NCBI RefSeq assembly: GCF_001548395.1
Contig: NZ_AP017367.1
Location: 5,183,001 to 5,247,000 of the forward strand
Direction of reading: 5' to 3'
DNA: 64,000 nucleotides
From: Leptolyngbya sp. O-77
Lineage (GTDB): Bacteria; Cyanobacteriota; Cyanobacteriia; Elainellales; Elainellaceae
The notes beneath the pieces are model-generated. The model had not been told where the DNA came from. It was given only the letters and a program-made list of their open reading frames with translations, and ran no database searches. Below, one piece after another: positions 35,730 through 44,883 of the stretch (the first letter of the stretch is position 1; each line of letters opens with the position of its first letter). A program made the translations under genes and the position numbers.

Positions 35730-36920
35730 TCATGGTGTGCTTTCAGACAAAAGGGAATCTAGGCGGGTGGCATAACCCGTTAGTTCTACATAGCCCTCTC
35801 CCCGAATTGGCCGGTCTTGTCGGGTGCCCTCAAAAGCGGTTGCCCCTTCCCAATAGGTGGCTGTGGAGGTGTTGAGTTCCTGGTCTGCAAGGCGCGATCG
35901 CCCCTCTAGCAGCAGATTTAGCCGGGGAATGCGAATCTGCCACTGGGCGGGATAAACCGCTTTGCTGCGGGGGCTTGTCCAGGTTTTGAGGACGCGGATC
36001 GTCCAGTCGTCATGATTCAGATGGGTCGTCTCGCCGGAGGCCGAAACAAACGTGCCTGCGGAGGTGATTTCGGGCGTACCGTCTTCGTGGCGCAACTGAT
36101 AAAGCATCAGGGCAGACCCGTCCTCCAGTTGAATCGAGAACCAGTCCCAGCCGACCGTGCCCGCGGTCAACGCGCTGGTGGAGAATTCGTGATCCGTCCA
36201 GGTTTTGCCCTGTACCGAAAAGGCTTGGCCCTGAATCGTGATGGTTCCGCTGGTGGGCTGCTGAACCAGGGAATAGTAGTAGGACGCATTCCCCGGCTCC
36301 AATCCCTTGATGCTGAGGCCGCGATCGCCCTGCAACACAGGCGGACGGGTCTGCTGAACCGTGAGGTCAATAGCCACCTCCTGGGATTGAGCCTGAAGCC
36401 GCACTACACCGGGTTCTAACTCAGTCGCCGACCAATCGTTGAGCCAGACGCGGTAGGGCGTTGCTGTGGCTCCGGCCAGCCCGATGGCGTTGCGGCTGAA
36501 CTGCTCGTCTACGTAAAAACCTTCGCCCGCAATGTCGCTGACGGTGAAATGGGCAGAGTAGATTTGATTCGTTCGCCAACTGGATGGTGTAGATTCTACC
36601 GCCACCGTTGGCGAAATCGCCTGTCGGAAGAAGGTTAGCTGAAAGCCAAACGGTCGCCCCTCCTCGGTTTCCAGGTTGCCTGTGTAGTACCACCATTCCG
36701 TTTGGTAGTCATTGTGCGGGCCAAAGTCTTCGGGAAAGTGCCAGTCTGGTAGGGCGATCGCCTTGCGGTATTCTGCACTGGCTGCGGGTAGCGGTTGCCA
36801 GGTAACGACATTGGCGGCGATCGCCGGACATGCAGCCCCCAGGAACACACCCAGGAATGTACCCAGGAACACGCCGCAGAACGCCAGCAGTACGCCAAAC
36901 CGAATCAAGCGCGATCGCAT
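35730..36920 (-). CDS. Lipocalin-like AttH/CrtC-type protein
   Basis: 396 residues from the ATG at 36920, which has AGGAGGGAGG just upstream; the frame opens 12 codons earlier without one. Signal peptide about 1-35 (FGVLLAFCGVFLGTFLGVFLGAACPAIA). The mature protein has the AttH/carotenoid 1,2-hydratase-like signature: ALPDWHFPEDFGPHNDYQTEWWYYTGNL near 56-83, then FGFQLTFFRQ, FSVQGKTWTDHEFST, GWDWFSIQLEDGSALMLYQLR. This two-lobed lipocalin fold occurs with AttEFG ABC transporters. It is the last gene of the minus-strand unit after the FtsX-type permease. Substrate unknown, possibly a lipid or secondary metabolite. Confidence 0.87.
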   Translation of the reverse strand: MRSRLIRFGVLLAFCGVFLGTFLGVFLGAACPAIAANVVTWQPLPAASAEYRKAIALPDWHFPEDFGPHNDYQTEWWYYTGNLETEEGRPFGFQLTFFRQAISPTVAVESTPSSWRTNQIYSAHFTVSDIAGEGFYVDEQFSRNAIGLAGATATPYRVWLNDWSATELEPGVVRLQAQSQEVAIDLTVQQTRPPVLQGDRGLSIKGLEPGNASYYYSLVQQPTSGTITIQGQAFSVQGKTWTDHEFSTSALTAGTVGWDWFSIQLEDGSALMLYQLRHEDGTPEITSAGTFVSASGETTHLNHDDWTIRVLKTWTSPRSKAVYPAQWQIRIPRLNLLLEGRSRLADQELNTSTATYWEGATAFEGTRQDRPIRGEGYVELTGYATRLDSLLSESTP

Positions 36921-37035
36921 TTTGACCTCCCTCCTACCCGTTCTTCCGAATCTCACGCTACATCCTTATCTGAAGATCTGAACGTCTTACAGAAGACTCG
37001 CCAGATTACCAGAACCCAAAATCCAGAACCCAAAA

Positions 37036-39612
37036 TCATTCTTGTCTCAGCGCCGCCGCAATATTCATCCGCCCCAGCCGCAGCGCCGGATACAGACCTG
37101 CGAGTAAAGCAGCGGCGATCGCCACCAGCCACGCCTGCCAGAAATAGCGGGCCTCCAGCGCCATTTGCAGCGTCCAGCCAAAGGAACGCACGTTGATCAC
37201 ATAAATCAAAATCCAGGCGAGGACAAAACCCAGCGGCATGGCAAATACGCCCGCCAGCGTCCCCATCAGCCCGGTTTCTAGCAGCGTCAGCTGGCCCAAC
37301 TGGCTAGGAGTCATGCCCGTGGCGCGGAGAATGCCCAGTTCCCGCGTCCGCTCCAGTTGCAGGCTCATGAGCGTACTGAGAACGCCGATAAAGGCAACGA
37401 CCACCGACAGCAGTTGCAGAGCGCTGGTAATGGCAAAGGTGCGGTCGAAAATTTCCAGCGACCCCTGCCGCAGGCTGCGGTTCGACTGCACCAGCAAATC
37501 CTGTCGTCCCTGAAAGTGCGATCGAATATCCTGTACCACTGCTTCCACATCGACACCAGGCTGGGTGAACAGGCCCAACGAGGCGATGCGGTCATCCTGC
37601 CACAGGTTCAGATAAACGTCGTCATCCAGAATAATCGTGCCGCGATCGGAGGAATAGTCGTAGAAGACTGCGAGGACGGGAAACGGGCGATCGCCCACTG
37701 GCGTTTCCAGCGTGATCGTTTCCGGCGGCGCGGGCAGGTTTTCTCGACGGATCAGCGCCTCAGAAATGATCACGCCCTCGCCCGCATTCAGCGCTGTCCA
37801 GGGGTCGGGTTCTAGCCCCGGACGAATCCAGGCGTAGGGCCGCTTGCCCTGAGATACGTCGCCATCGGCGGAGATCAGCTTGGCAGTGCGGTCAAAGTCC
37901 ACCACGCGCACATCGGCATCGTTGTAGCTGACGGCAAACCGCAGTCCTTCCCAGTGCTTTAGCGCCTCCACCACCTGCGGATCGAGCTTGCCCAGCACGC
38001 GGTTGGCCGTCGTGGTGGGCGGCGACACGTAGATATCTGCCTGAAGCGTCTGATCCAGCCATTGCACCACCGTCCCCCGAAACGAGCCGATCATCACCGA
38101 CACGCCGACAATCACCGACACCGACACCATGAGGGCGGCGATCGCCACGGAGGTGCGGCTGAGCGATCGTAAAATGTCCCGTGGAGCCAGCCGCCCCACC
38201 ACGCCAAACAGCCGGTAGCCCGCTGACGCAAGCCCCCGCATCAGCAGCGCGATGGCAGGCGGAACCAGCAGTGCTGCCCCCAGCAACACGGCAAAGAGTC
38301 CTGCAAAGGCAGCCACCAGCCCGCCAGATGACCACCGCAGCAGGGCGACTCCGGCAAGCGAGAAGCCAATCCAGCCAACCGTCAACAGCGGCAGCAATTT
38401 CTGAACTTTGCCCTCTAAGGTCGAGCGCTGCAAGGTAAGCGTCGGCGTGGTGTTCATTGCCTCCAGCGCTGGCAAAGCAGAGGCAAACAGCGCCGCCGCC
38501 ACGCCAATTACCAGACCCTTGGCGATGGTGGCGTTTGAGAGCGTCACCTGCTGCACCGAGACGACGAAGTAAAAATCATTAATCGTCTGGGTGATTAGCC
38601 CCACGATGCTGCGCCCTAGCACAATGCCCAACCCCACGCCAAGCAGGGAGCCGAGGATGCTAAACAGCGCCGCTTCGCCCAAAATCAGGGCAAAGAGCTG
38701 TCCCCGCGTCGCGCCAAGGCAGCGCAAAATGCCGAACAGGGGACGGCGCTGCACCACGCTGAAGGTAACGGTGTTGTAAATCAAAAACATACCCACCACC
38801 AGCGCCAGCAGGCTGAGAGCCGTAAGATTGAGTTCAAAGGCGGCTGTCATTTGCTGCACGGCGTTTTTCTGCGCCTCTGCTGTTTCTAGCTTCAGGCCAG
38901 CAGGCAGGGCGGTTTGAATGGCGTTGATTTCAGCAGGAGAAGAGGCGATCGCATCGATATAGCTCAGCCGCCCCGTCTGTCCCAAAAGTTCCTGCGCCGT
39001 GGCAATGTCGGCAAACAGCAGCGTGCTGAGGGCGCGGCGGTTGAGGGAATCATCGGACTGGACGAGGGCAACCGCAGTGACATCGCGATGCTGGCCGGCG
39101 ATGTCCAGATGCAGCAGATCTCCCAATGCCACCCCGTACTGAGCCGCCACATCCTGCGACAAGACAATCGCCTGGGGATTGGTCAGCAACTGAACCGAAG
39201 CTGCGTCTAGGCTTTCGCCCTCGGCCCCAAAGTAATTGCGAAAGGGCGACTCTGCTAGCACGTCCACCCCCACCAAGCGCATCGGCTGAGCGCCCAACTC
39301 TTCCACCAGCACGTAGCCTTCCACGATCGGTGCGAGGGGAATGTGGGGGGCGACGCGGTGCAGGTCAGCATACACCGTTTCGGGAATGCCCGTGGGGGCG
39401 ATCGCCTCGATGCGGTGGGTGGCGCGTCCCGTAATTGCGTCAGTAGACAGGGCAAAGGCCCGCTGCGCCGAACCGTTCGCCAGATCGATCGACACCATCA
39501 TGGCAACGCCAAGGGCAATTCCCAAAATGCAGAGGAGATATTGCAGCGGGCGCTGCTGAATTCGCTGCCACGCCAAGCGCCAGAGGGGTGCGTTAGAAAC
39601 GACTGCCGTCAT
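37036..39612 (-). CDS. Double FtsX/MacB-type ABC permease (AttFG-like)
   Basis: 858 residues with two FtsX domains in one chain. An N-terminal transmembrane helix (about 18-40) is followed by a periplasmic MacB-like domain (45-245). Helices lie at about 255-285 (LTALSLLALVVGMFLIYNTVTF), 310-340 and 365-390. A second set is at about 415-510, with a second periplasmic domain (520-725) and the last three helices (about 735-840) containing ERTRELGILRATGMTPSQL, the classic FtsX loop. The AttFG/DevC-like layout exports lipids or lipoproteins. Its ATG overlaps the stop of the ATPase gene by 4 bp. It is followed by the AttH-like gene. Confidence 0.9.
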   Translation of the reverse strand: MTAVVSNAPLWRLAWQRIQQRPLQYLLCILGIALGVAMMVSIDLANGSAQRAFALSTDAITGRATHRIEAIAPTGIPETVYADLHRVAPHIPLAPIVEGYVLVEELGAQPMRLVGVDVLAESPFRNYFGAEGESLDAASVQLLTNPQAIVLSQDVAAQYGVALGDLLHLDIAGQHRDVTAVALVQSDDSLNRRALSTLLFADIATAQELLGQTGRLSYIDAIASSPAEINAIQTALPAGLKLETAEAQKNAVQQMTAAFELNLTALSLLALVVGMFLIYNTVTFSVVQRRPLFGILRCLGATRGQLFALILGEAALFSILGSLLGVGLGIVLGRSIVGLITQTINDFYFVVSVQQVTLSNATIAKGLVIGVAAALFASALPALEAMNTTPTLTLQRSTLEGKVQKLLPLLTVGWIGFSLAGVALLRWSSGGLVAAFAGLFAVLLGAALLVPPAIALLMRGLASAGYRLFGVVGRLAPRDILRSLSRTSVAIAALMVSVSVIVGVSVMIGSFRGTVVQWLDQTLQADIYVSPPTTTANRVLGKLDPQVVEALKHWEGLRFAVSYNDADVRVVDFDRTAKLISADGDVSQGKRPYAWIRPGLEPDPWTALNAGEGVIISEALIRRENLPAPPETITLETPVGDRPFPVLAVFYDYSSDRGTIILDDDVYLNLWQDDRIASLGLFTQPGVDVEAVVQDIRSHFQGRQDLLVQSNRSLRQGSLEIFDRTFAITSALQLLSVVVAFIGVLSTLMSLQLERTRELGILRATGMTPSQLGQLTLLETGLMGTLAGVFAMPLGFVLAWILIYVINVRSFGWTLQMALEARYFWQAWLVAIAAALLAGLYPALRLGRMNIAAALRQE

Positions 39613-40423
39613 GCCACCACTTCCTCGGCTAAGTCAGGATGCACAATCACAGGAATCAGGTGCCCGTCTTGAACCCGCAACACGCGGTCGGCATGGCGAG
39701 CGATATCTGGATTGTGGGTCGCCATGATCAGGGTTTTGCCCTTCGTGCGGGTGAGATTGAGTAACAGTTCCAACACCTGCTGCCCGGTTTCTTCGTCTAG
39801 GTTGCCCGTCGGCTCATCTGCCAAAATAATCTGTGGATCGTGGGCCAGGGCGCGGGCGATCGCCACTCGCTGCTGCTGCCCGCCAGATAGCTTATCTGGA
39901 TAAGTCTCCAGGCGATCGCCCAGCCCCACCTGCTGCAAAAGCTGAAGCGCCGACTGACGCGCCGCGCTCGGCGACTTGCCCGCCAACTCTTGCGGCAGGG
40001 TGACGTTTTTCCAGCACCCGTCAACGTTGGAATGAGGTTGAAAAACTGGAAGACGAATCCGATGCGATCGCGCCGAAACAGAGTGCGCGATTTTTCGTCC
40101 AGATCGGTAATGGCAAGGCCATCAATCCGAATCGTGCCGGTGGACGGCTGATCAATGCCGCTAATCAGATTCAGCAGCGTACTTTTGCCGCTGCCGCTGT
40201 GCCCCAGCAGCACGACAAATTCTCCGGGTTCAAACTGCAAATTGATGCCATTCAGCACCTTCCGCGTCACGTCACCTTCCTGAAATTCTTTACACAAATT
40301 CGTTAGCTCGACCCTGGCCCCCTGAGCCGCCGCAGAGGTGCTTTCGAGGGCGATCGCCGGTTGAGCCGCAGCGAATAAACCAGACCACCAGGAACTTGCT
40401 GACATAGGGACACCGTGAGACAC
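39609..40423 (-). pseudogene. ABC transporter ATPase (LolD/AttE-like), frameshifted
   Basis: The first frame (from 40423) has an N-terminal extension, then Walker A LLGHSGSGKST and the FVFQFFNLIPTL Q-loop. The second frame (to 39609) has signature KLSGGQQQRV, Walker B QIILADEPTGNLD and the H-switch IMATHNPD. The join lies at 40000-40025. Removing one C from CCC at 40017-40019 and one T from TTTTT at 40006-40010 restores LTVLENVTLPQELAG, the expected family sequence. So two single-base homopolymer insertions break an otherwise intact gene. It would energise the adjacent permease (4-bp overlap). Sequencing error is quite possible. Confidence 0.85.
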
Positions 40424-40655
40424 CGTGGGACACCGTTTAGAATGACGCTAGCAAGCCTTCTGAGAAAGCTCTTAAAGAATCTTAACGTAGATCGCCGGAC
40501 AAGTCTTCTGCTTTGGGCGACAGTCCTTCAAAGTTTCCCCGCTCCAATCACAATCGGCTTCCTGTAAAGCGTTGCTTATGAAGCGTTACCTAATAAGACG
40601 ATGAATCTGGGATCTACCTGGTTTTGAATTGATTCAGAAGAACGGAGAAAGTGTT

Positions 40656-41465
40656 GTGGATAATCCATTTCCCGGAATGAATCCTTACCTAGAACACCCC
40701 CAACTTTGGCATCAGGTTCATAATCGTTTGATTGTGGCGATCGCAGATGATCTCACACCCCAAGTTGCGCCTCGCTACCGGGTCGCCATCGAAGAGCGAG
40801 TTTACCAGAGCATTGACGACTCCTTATCAGTTGGCTTGGTGGACATTGCTGATATCGCTTTGACTCGCCGCTCTGCGGGTGATATCGAGCCATCCAGCCC
40901 GATCGCCACTGCCAGCAAAAAAACTCCGATTTCAGTTCAGGTTCCTCTGCCACAAGAGGTGGTCGAGCGATTCTTGGAAGTGCGCTCTACCCAAACCGGA
41001 GAGGTTGTTTGTGTCATTGAGATCTTGTCTCCCCAAAATAAACGGAATAAGGATGGACGAGCGGCCTACATTAGCAAGCGCCAGAAAATCTTAGGCTCCA
41101 GCACGAGCTTGGTCGAGATTGACTTGTTGCGAGAGGGAGAGCCAATGCCCATCCTGGGTGCGACAGACTCGCTATACCGCATCCTGATTAGTCGAGCAAG
41201 CCATCGTCCCATCGCCGATCTTTACGCTTTCGAGTTGCAAGACTCCATTCCCGCAATTCCTATTCCACTGCTCGTTCACGACCCAGAACCCGTGATCAAT
41301 CTGCAACGCATCCTGAATGACGTATATCGACGTGCCCGCTTTGACCTGGCAATTGACTATACCCAACCCCCAAAACCCGCGTTGCGCCCCGAAAATGAAG
41401 CGTGGGTGCGTGAGATTTTGCAGCCAGCCGACCTAGAGAATCCGGTTTCAGGCGATTTGTCGTAA
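40656..41465 (+). CDS. DUF4058 family protein
   Basis: 269 residues from the GTG at 40656 (GGAG eight bases upstream), giving the family start VDNPFPGMNPYLE. Other family blocks are WHQVHNRLIVAIADDL, VPLPQEVVERFLEVRS, VCVIEILSPQNKRN and YRARFDLAIDYTQPPKPAL near the C-terminus. The VIEILSP segment resembles the nuclease core of Uma2-like proteins, and DUF4058 is thought to be related to the PD-(D/E)xK group (inference). Common in cyanobacteria, function unknown. Stands alone between the ABC unit and cas6. Confidence 0.85.
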   Translation: MDNPFPGMNPYLEHPQLWHQVHNRLIVAIADDLTPQVAPRYRVAIEERVYQSIDDSLSVGLVDIADIALTRRSAGDIEPSSPIATASKKTPISVQVPLPQEVVERFLEVRSTQTGEVVCVIEILSPQNKRNKDGRAAYISKRQKILGSSTSLVEIDLLREGEPMPILGATDSLYRILISRASHRPIADLYAFELQDSIPAIPIPLLVHDPEPVINLQRILNDVYRRARFDLAIDYTQPPKPALRPENEAWVREILQPADLENPVSGDLS

Positions 41466-41484
41466 AGTACTTCAAAGCGAAGCA

Positions 41485-42615
41485 TTAGGGCAGTGCCTCT
41501 GCGGCTTTTCGGGCCAGCTTGGCGTAGGTTTTGGCGGTTTCATAGCGCAGCCCCAGGTCTTCAGCAATGTCTTGCAGCGATTCGCCCAGTTCGCGCCGGG
41601 CCAGGATGGTGGCCCAGGTTTCGGCGATCGCCGTTGCTCGTTCTCCTCCAGTGCGCTTACGTTGCGTTAGGAAATGCTCAGTAAGGGCGGCAATTCGCTG
41701 AGCCAGCAGGTCTTGCAGGGTAGACTGGGGCGCTTCGGTTTCGGCAGGCGACCAGCCCAGGCGGGTTTGCCCCAGCCCAAAGGTCGTTTTGTGCCCAGTG
41801 CCGCAATAGGGGGCGAGGCGGCCCAGCGCCATAAACAACTGCACATATTCAGAGTCTTCTAGCGCTGTCTTACTTAAGCTTATCTCAATCGCTCCGGTAA
41901 ATCCCGTCACCGAGCCCCGCTTGCCCGCGACCGTTTTGACAGACTGCAAGTGATGGCGGGTGATAATCACCGATTGATCGATCCAGTCGAGAAAATCTTC
42001 CTGGTCATACTCAAGCTCTGAAAAATCATTCCAGCGGCGCAAGTAGCTGTGGAATAAGTTAACGGGCACAGGGAGTGGAAAGTGATGTTTGTGGCGGCGA
42101 AAGCTAGTGGGCGAGCGGAAGGAAAGGGCGATCGCCGGATTGGGCGGAATCGCCACGTCAAACAACTGCTTGTAGGTCGCAGGCGGATGGGAGGGAGCAG
42201 TCAGCCCCCAGTCGAGTATTTTGAGCGGTGCGCCCCGCAGGTCGATGGTTTGGGGGGGCTGCCGCAGCCAGTCTGTGAGCCAGGCGACGACGGGTTGAGA
42301 GAGTGCCGTAATCGTCCAGGTATAAGGGCGATCGCCCCTGAGTCTTGGGCTGCCGCCGGGGGCAACTTCTACACCCTGTAGCGCAGAAATCGTAAAGGGT
42401 TTTTCGGATTCGCCATCGTGCAAATAAGCAGACAACTCCGGATTGGTCTGGCGCACTTGGTCGAGCAGCCAGGCATGAAGCCCGATGGTGTATTGCGGAT
42501 AGAGCGTGCTGTCGGCAAGGGGCTGAAGCTGGAGCGTCAGGCCAACCAGTTGCGTGTCTGTGGGCCAGTGTGCCATAGCAGAGGATTTTTGAACCGTGGT
42601 GCGAAGGCGGGGCAT
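41485..42615 (-). CDS. cas6: CRISPR endoribonuclease Cas6 with C-terminal extension
   Basis: 376 residues, or 363 from the second Met at 42576. Cas6 cuts the CRISPR transcript within each repeat. Family features are the WPTDTQLVGLTLQLQP start, two ferredoxin-like lobes (VTGFTGAIEISL, YVQLFMALGRLAPYCGTGHKTTFGLGQTRLGW), and the C-terminal Gly-rich loop GHKTTFGLGQTRLG. After about residue 300 a helical tail of 72 residues (LLAQRIAALTEHFLTQRKR ... SLQDIAEDLGLRYETAKTYAKLARKAAEAL) looks like a helix-turn-helix module. It lies about 1.4 kb from the array and on the same strand as the array's inferred transcription, cas2 and cas1. Confidence 0.88.
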   Translation of the reverse strand: MPRLRTTVQKSSAMAHWPTDTQLVGLTLQLQPLADSTLYPQYTIGLHAWLLDQVRQTNPELSAYLHDGESEKPFTISALQGVEVAPGGSPRLRGDRPYTWTITALSQPVVAWLTDWLRQPPQTIDLRGAPLKILDWGLTAPSHPPATYKQLFDVAIPPNPAIALSFRSPTSFRRHKHHFPLPVPVNLFHSYLRRWNDFSELEYDQEDFLDWIDQSVIITRHHLQSVKTVAGKRGSVTGFTGAIEISLSKTALEDSEYVQLFMALGRLAPYCGTGHKTTFGLGQTRLGWSPAETEAPQSTLQDLLAQRIAALTEHFLTQRKRTGGERATAIAETWATILARRELGESLQDIAEDLGLRYETAKTYAKLARKAAEALP

Positions 42616-42989
42616 GGATGCTGGAGCAATTCAGCGGGATTCGTGTCCTATTTTAGTCCCCTATTGGGGATTTGGAATAGGGCGATCGCCCAGTCGATTG
42701 GAAAGGGGGCTTTCCAGCAGGGAGCTATTCTACGGTCAGTTGCTTTCAGAACCTCATTCATGATTCCCTCACCCAAAAAGCCTCAGCCGTCTGTGTCATG
42801 GTTTGCTTATCCTTGTGTTCAAAATGTTCAAAGCTTACTTTACTTTACTTCGTGCTGCTGTCGAGCAGTGCGATCGCCCCTTACCTTCAACCCGCGATCG
42901 GGTTATAACCAGTTGCTCTAAACCATCGCCACTAACCGCAACCTCTTGACCTCTAGTTCGGTAATTTCCAAAAAAATAGGAACCACATT
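42616..42989. other. Intergenic, nothing recognised
   Basis: Between the cas6 start and a small secreted protein. A few HIP1 sites; no supported frame or repeat. Confidence 0.5.
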
Positions 42990-43367
42990 ATGAACTATCG
43001 ACGCTTGATGAGCCGAGTTTCCCTTGCGTGTCTGACAATCATACTGATGGAAGGACTGAACCCACTTGCAGCGAAAGCAGAACCGGTAAGCCCACTCCAT
43101 GCCGGAGGGGCAAATTGGATAACATTAACGATCAGTCGATCAGGAGGCTATATCCTTGAAGTGACCTCCGCTCTGGGCGATGTAGATGTGGAACTCTATG
43201 ACCCCACAGGTCGGCAGTTTGCTCGGGGTCAGCGATTTGGGAACGAAACCATTTTCTTTACCGTTCCTCCCGGTGCAGAAGGCACCTTTCGAGTGCGCTA
43301 CAGTATGCCAATCTGCGTCAATCCGCTAGGTGCCTGCAATGTAAATATCAGCATATATCGCCAATAA
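42990..43367 (+). CDS. Small secreted PPC-like protein
   Basis: 125 residues. Signal peptide about 1-30 (VSLACLTIILMEGLNPLAAKA). The rest is a single compact beta domain: WITLTISRSGGYILEVTSALGDVDVELYDPTGRQF is the PPC-domain pattern, followed by TIFFTVPPGAEGTFRVRYSM and two Cys (PICVNPLGACNV). Related in fold to the repeats of the 6124-7995 protein (inference). Function unknown. Confidence 0.66.
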   Translation: MNYRRLMSRVSLACLTIILMEGLNPLAAKAEPVSPLHAGGANWITLTISRSGGYILEVTSALGDVDVELYDPTGRQFARGQRFGNETIFFTVPPGAEGTFRVRYSMPICVNPLGACNVNISIYRQ

Positions 43368-43370
43368 AAA

Positions 43371-43462
43371 GAACGAAGAAGGAAGAGGGAAAAGCGAAGA
43401 AGGAAGAGATTCTGGACAGGACTTAATTTTCGTTCTTCATTCTTCATTTTTCCTTCTTCTCT
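43371..43462. repeat. Composite purine-rich / TTCGTTCTTC repeat
   Basis: A GAACGAAGAAGGAAGAGGG-type tract is followed by a short unique stretch (TTCTGGACAGGACTT) and a TTTTCGTTCTTCATTCTTC tract. Same order as the copies at 43855-44345 and, on the other strand, 9155-9418. It overlaps the 3' end of the four-helix-bundle gene. Confidence 0.8.
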
Positions 43463-43821
43463 CTCGTTCTTCTCGCCCGATTAGAGAGGGCCACAAAAAT
43501 TGCGATAAGTTCGTTTGTTTCATTCATTAAGCTGCCGATTTTTTGAGGAGTAACCAGTCCGGCATCGGTCAACAGTTCTAGCCAGTAAATCGATTCTTCG
43601 AGTTCTTGTAGCCCAATCCCTATCTTGCTGATGTACTCAGTTTTAGACCTGGAGCGAACTGCCTCTCGATAGTGGGCACCGACAGAGGTTCCGCTGCGGA
43701 GTAGCTGTTTGCCCAAAACCTGAGCTTCGGTGGTTTTGGGCAAAGCGTTGTACACCTTGATAATCCGCAAGGCAAAGGCTTTTGTGCGCTGTCGTAGGTC
43801 TTCTTTTGGGAGTTCAGGCAT
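43444..43821 (-). CDS. Four-helix bundle protein (S23/IVP family)
   Basis: 125 residues from the ATG at 43821; the frame continues upstream only through the low-complexity repeat. Family pattern: FALRIIKVYNALPKTTEAQVLGKQLLRSGTSVGAHYREAV... (read in pieces), KTEYISKIGIGLQELEESIYWL and LMNETNELIAIFVALSNRARR. These proteins are found in 23S rRNA intervening sequences and scattered in cyanobacterial genomes; they are homologous in fold to Avd of diversity-generating retroelements. Function here unknown. It is sandwiched between two composite purine-rich repeats, suggesting the block moved together. Confidence 0.85.
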   Translation of the reverse strand: MPELPKEDLRQRTKAFALRIIKVYNALPKTTEAQVLGKQLLRSGTSVGAHYREAVRSRSKTEYISKIGIGLQELEESIYWLELLTDAGLVTPQKIGSLMNETNELIAIFVALSNRARRTREKKEK

Positions 43822-43854
43822 GGCGTAGGGAGATACGCTGACTTGTTTAGAATG

Positions 43855-44345
43855 CCCAAAGGAAGAGGGAAGAGGGAAGAGGGAAAAAGGAAGAACGAAG
43901 AGGGAAGAGGGAAAAAGGAAGAACGAAGAGGGAAGAGGGAAAAGGGAAGAACGAAGAGGGAGGCAATTCTGGGCAAATCCAGTTTCCTTTTTCGTTTTTC
44001 GTTTTTCGTTCTTTCCCAAAGCTTTCCGTCCCCTTGCGGGGAAGTGGTGGTGAAAGGAGAAGGGAAAAAGGAAGAACGAAGAGGGAAGAACGAAGAGGGA
44101 AGAGGGAAGATTTGGGATGTCTTAGCTTTTCTTTTTTCGTTTTTCGTTTTTCGTTCTTTCCCAAAGCTTTCCGTCCCCTTGCGGGGAAGTGGTGGTGAAA
44201 GGAGAAGGGAAAAAGGAAGAACGAAGAGGGAAGAACGAAGAGGGCAGAACGAAGAGGGAAGAGGGAAGATTTGGGATGTCTTAGCTTTTCTTTTTTCGTT
44301 TTTCGTTTTTCGTTCTTTCCCAAAGCTTTCCGTCCCCTTGCGGGG
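43855..44345. repeat. Tandem composite purine-rich repeats enclosing CRISPR repeat variants
   Basis: GAAGAGGGAA/GAAGAACGAA tracts alternate with TTTTTCG tracts. Between 44057 and 44325 two units of 145 and 159 bp are tandemly repeated, each starting with a variant CRISPR repeat and running through GGAGAAGGGAAAAAGGAAG, the GA tract, TTTGGGATGTCTTAGC, and a (TTTTTCG)n tract. So the repeat family lies inside the leader-distal end of the CRISPR array. Confidence 0.85.
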
Positions 44346-44883
44346 AAGTGGTGGTGAAAGGATCGGCTTTTTTTCAGGGCAACTCGTCGGCCCCCAAACT
44401 AGTTTCAGTCCCCTTGCGGGGAAGTGGTGGTGAAAGCGCAGGATGTCATCGGGGCATTCAATCGTGCAGCCAATGTTTCAGTCCCCTTGCGGGGAAGTGG
44501 TGGTGAAAGCGAAACTCTCCGTGGCGAAAGAGAGTTGGATCGGATTCGGGTTTCAGTCCCCTTGCGGGGAAGTGGTGGTGAAAGGTGGCTTGTCTGATCA
44601 TTCTTGGCGCGGCGCGGTAGGAGCGTTTCAGTCCCCTTGCGGGGAAGTGGTGGTGAAAGATTGGCGATCAACTCACTGGTATCAACGACGGCATTGAAGG
44701 TTTCAGTCCCCTTGCGGGGAAGTGGTGGTGAAAGCAGTGTGTATCTGTATTACCTCTGTCACCACTGGACAGGTGAGTTTCAGTCCCCTTGCGGGGAAGT
44801 GGTGGTGAAAGCTAGGCACATACATGAAAGAACCATGTCCTTTATCCAGTTTCAGTCCCCTTGCGGGGAAGTGGTGGTGAAAG
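44022..44883 (-). CRISPR. CRISPR array, 7 canonical plus 3 variant 35-bp repeats
   Basis: Canonical repeats start at 44402, 44475, 44550, 44625, 44700, 44777 and 44849 (35 bp each), with spacers of 38, 40, 40, 40, 42 and 37 bp. On the plus strand they begin GTTTCAGTCC, contain the stem CCCC-TTGC-GGGG and end GGTGGTGAAAG. On the minus strand they end GGGGACTGAAAC, the 8-nt ACTGAAAC handle seen in related cyanobacterial repeats, so transcription is inferred leftward with the leader at 44884 and above. Three variant repeats (44022, 44167, 44326) have CTTTCCG in place of GTTTCAG, i.e. a degenerate handle, and lie at the old end; two of their spacers are 110 and 124 bp of low-complexity repeat. 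cas2 and cas1 lie upstream. Confidence 0.95.

Noticed and set aside
40000..40025. Programmed frameshifting in the ABC ATPase
   Set aside because: Two independent single-base insertions are needed, with no slippery heptamer plus downstream structure; homopolymer error or mutation is simpler.
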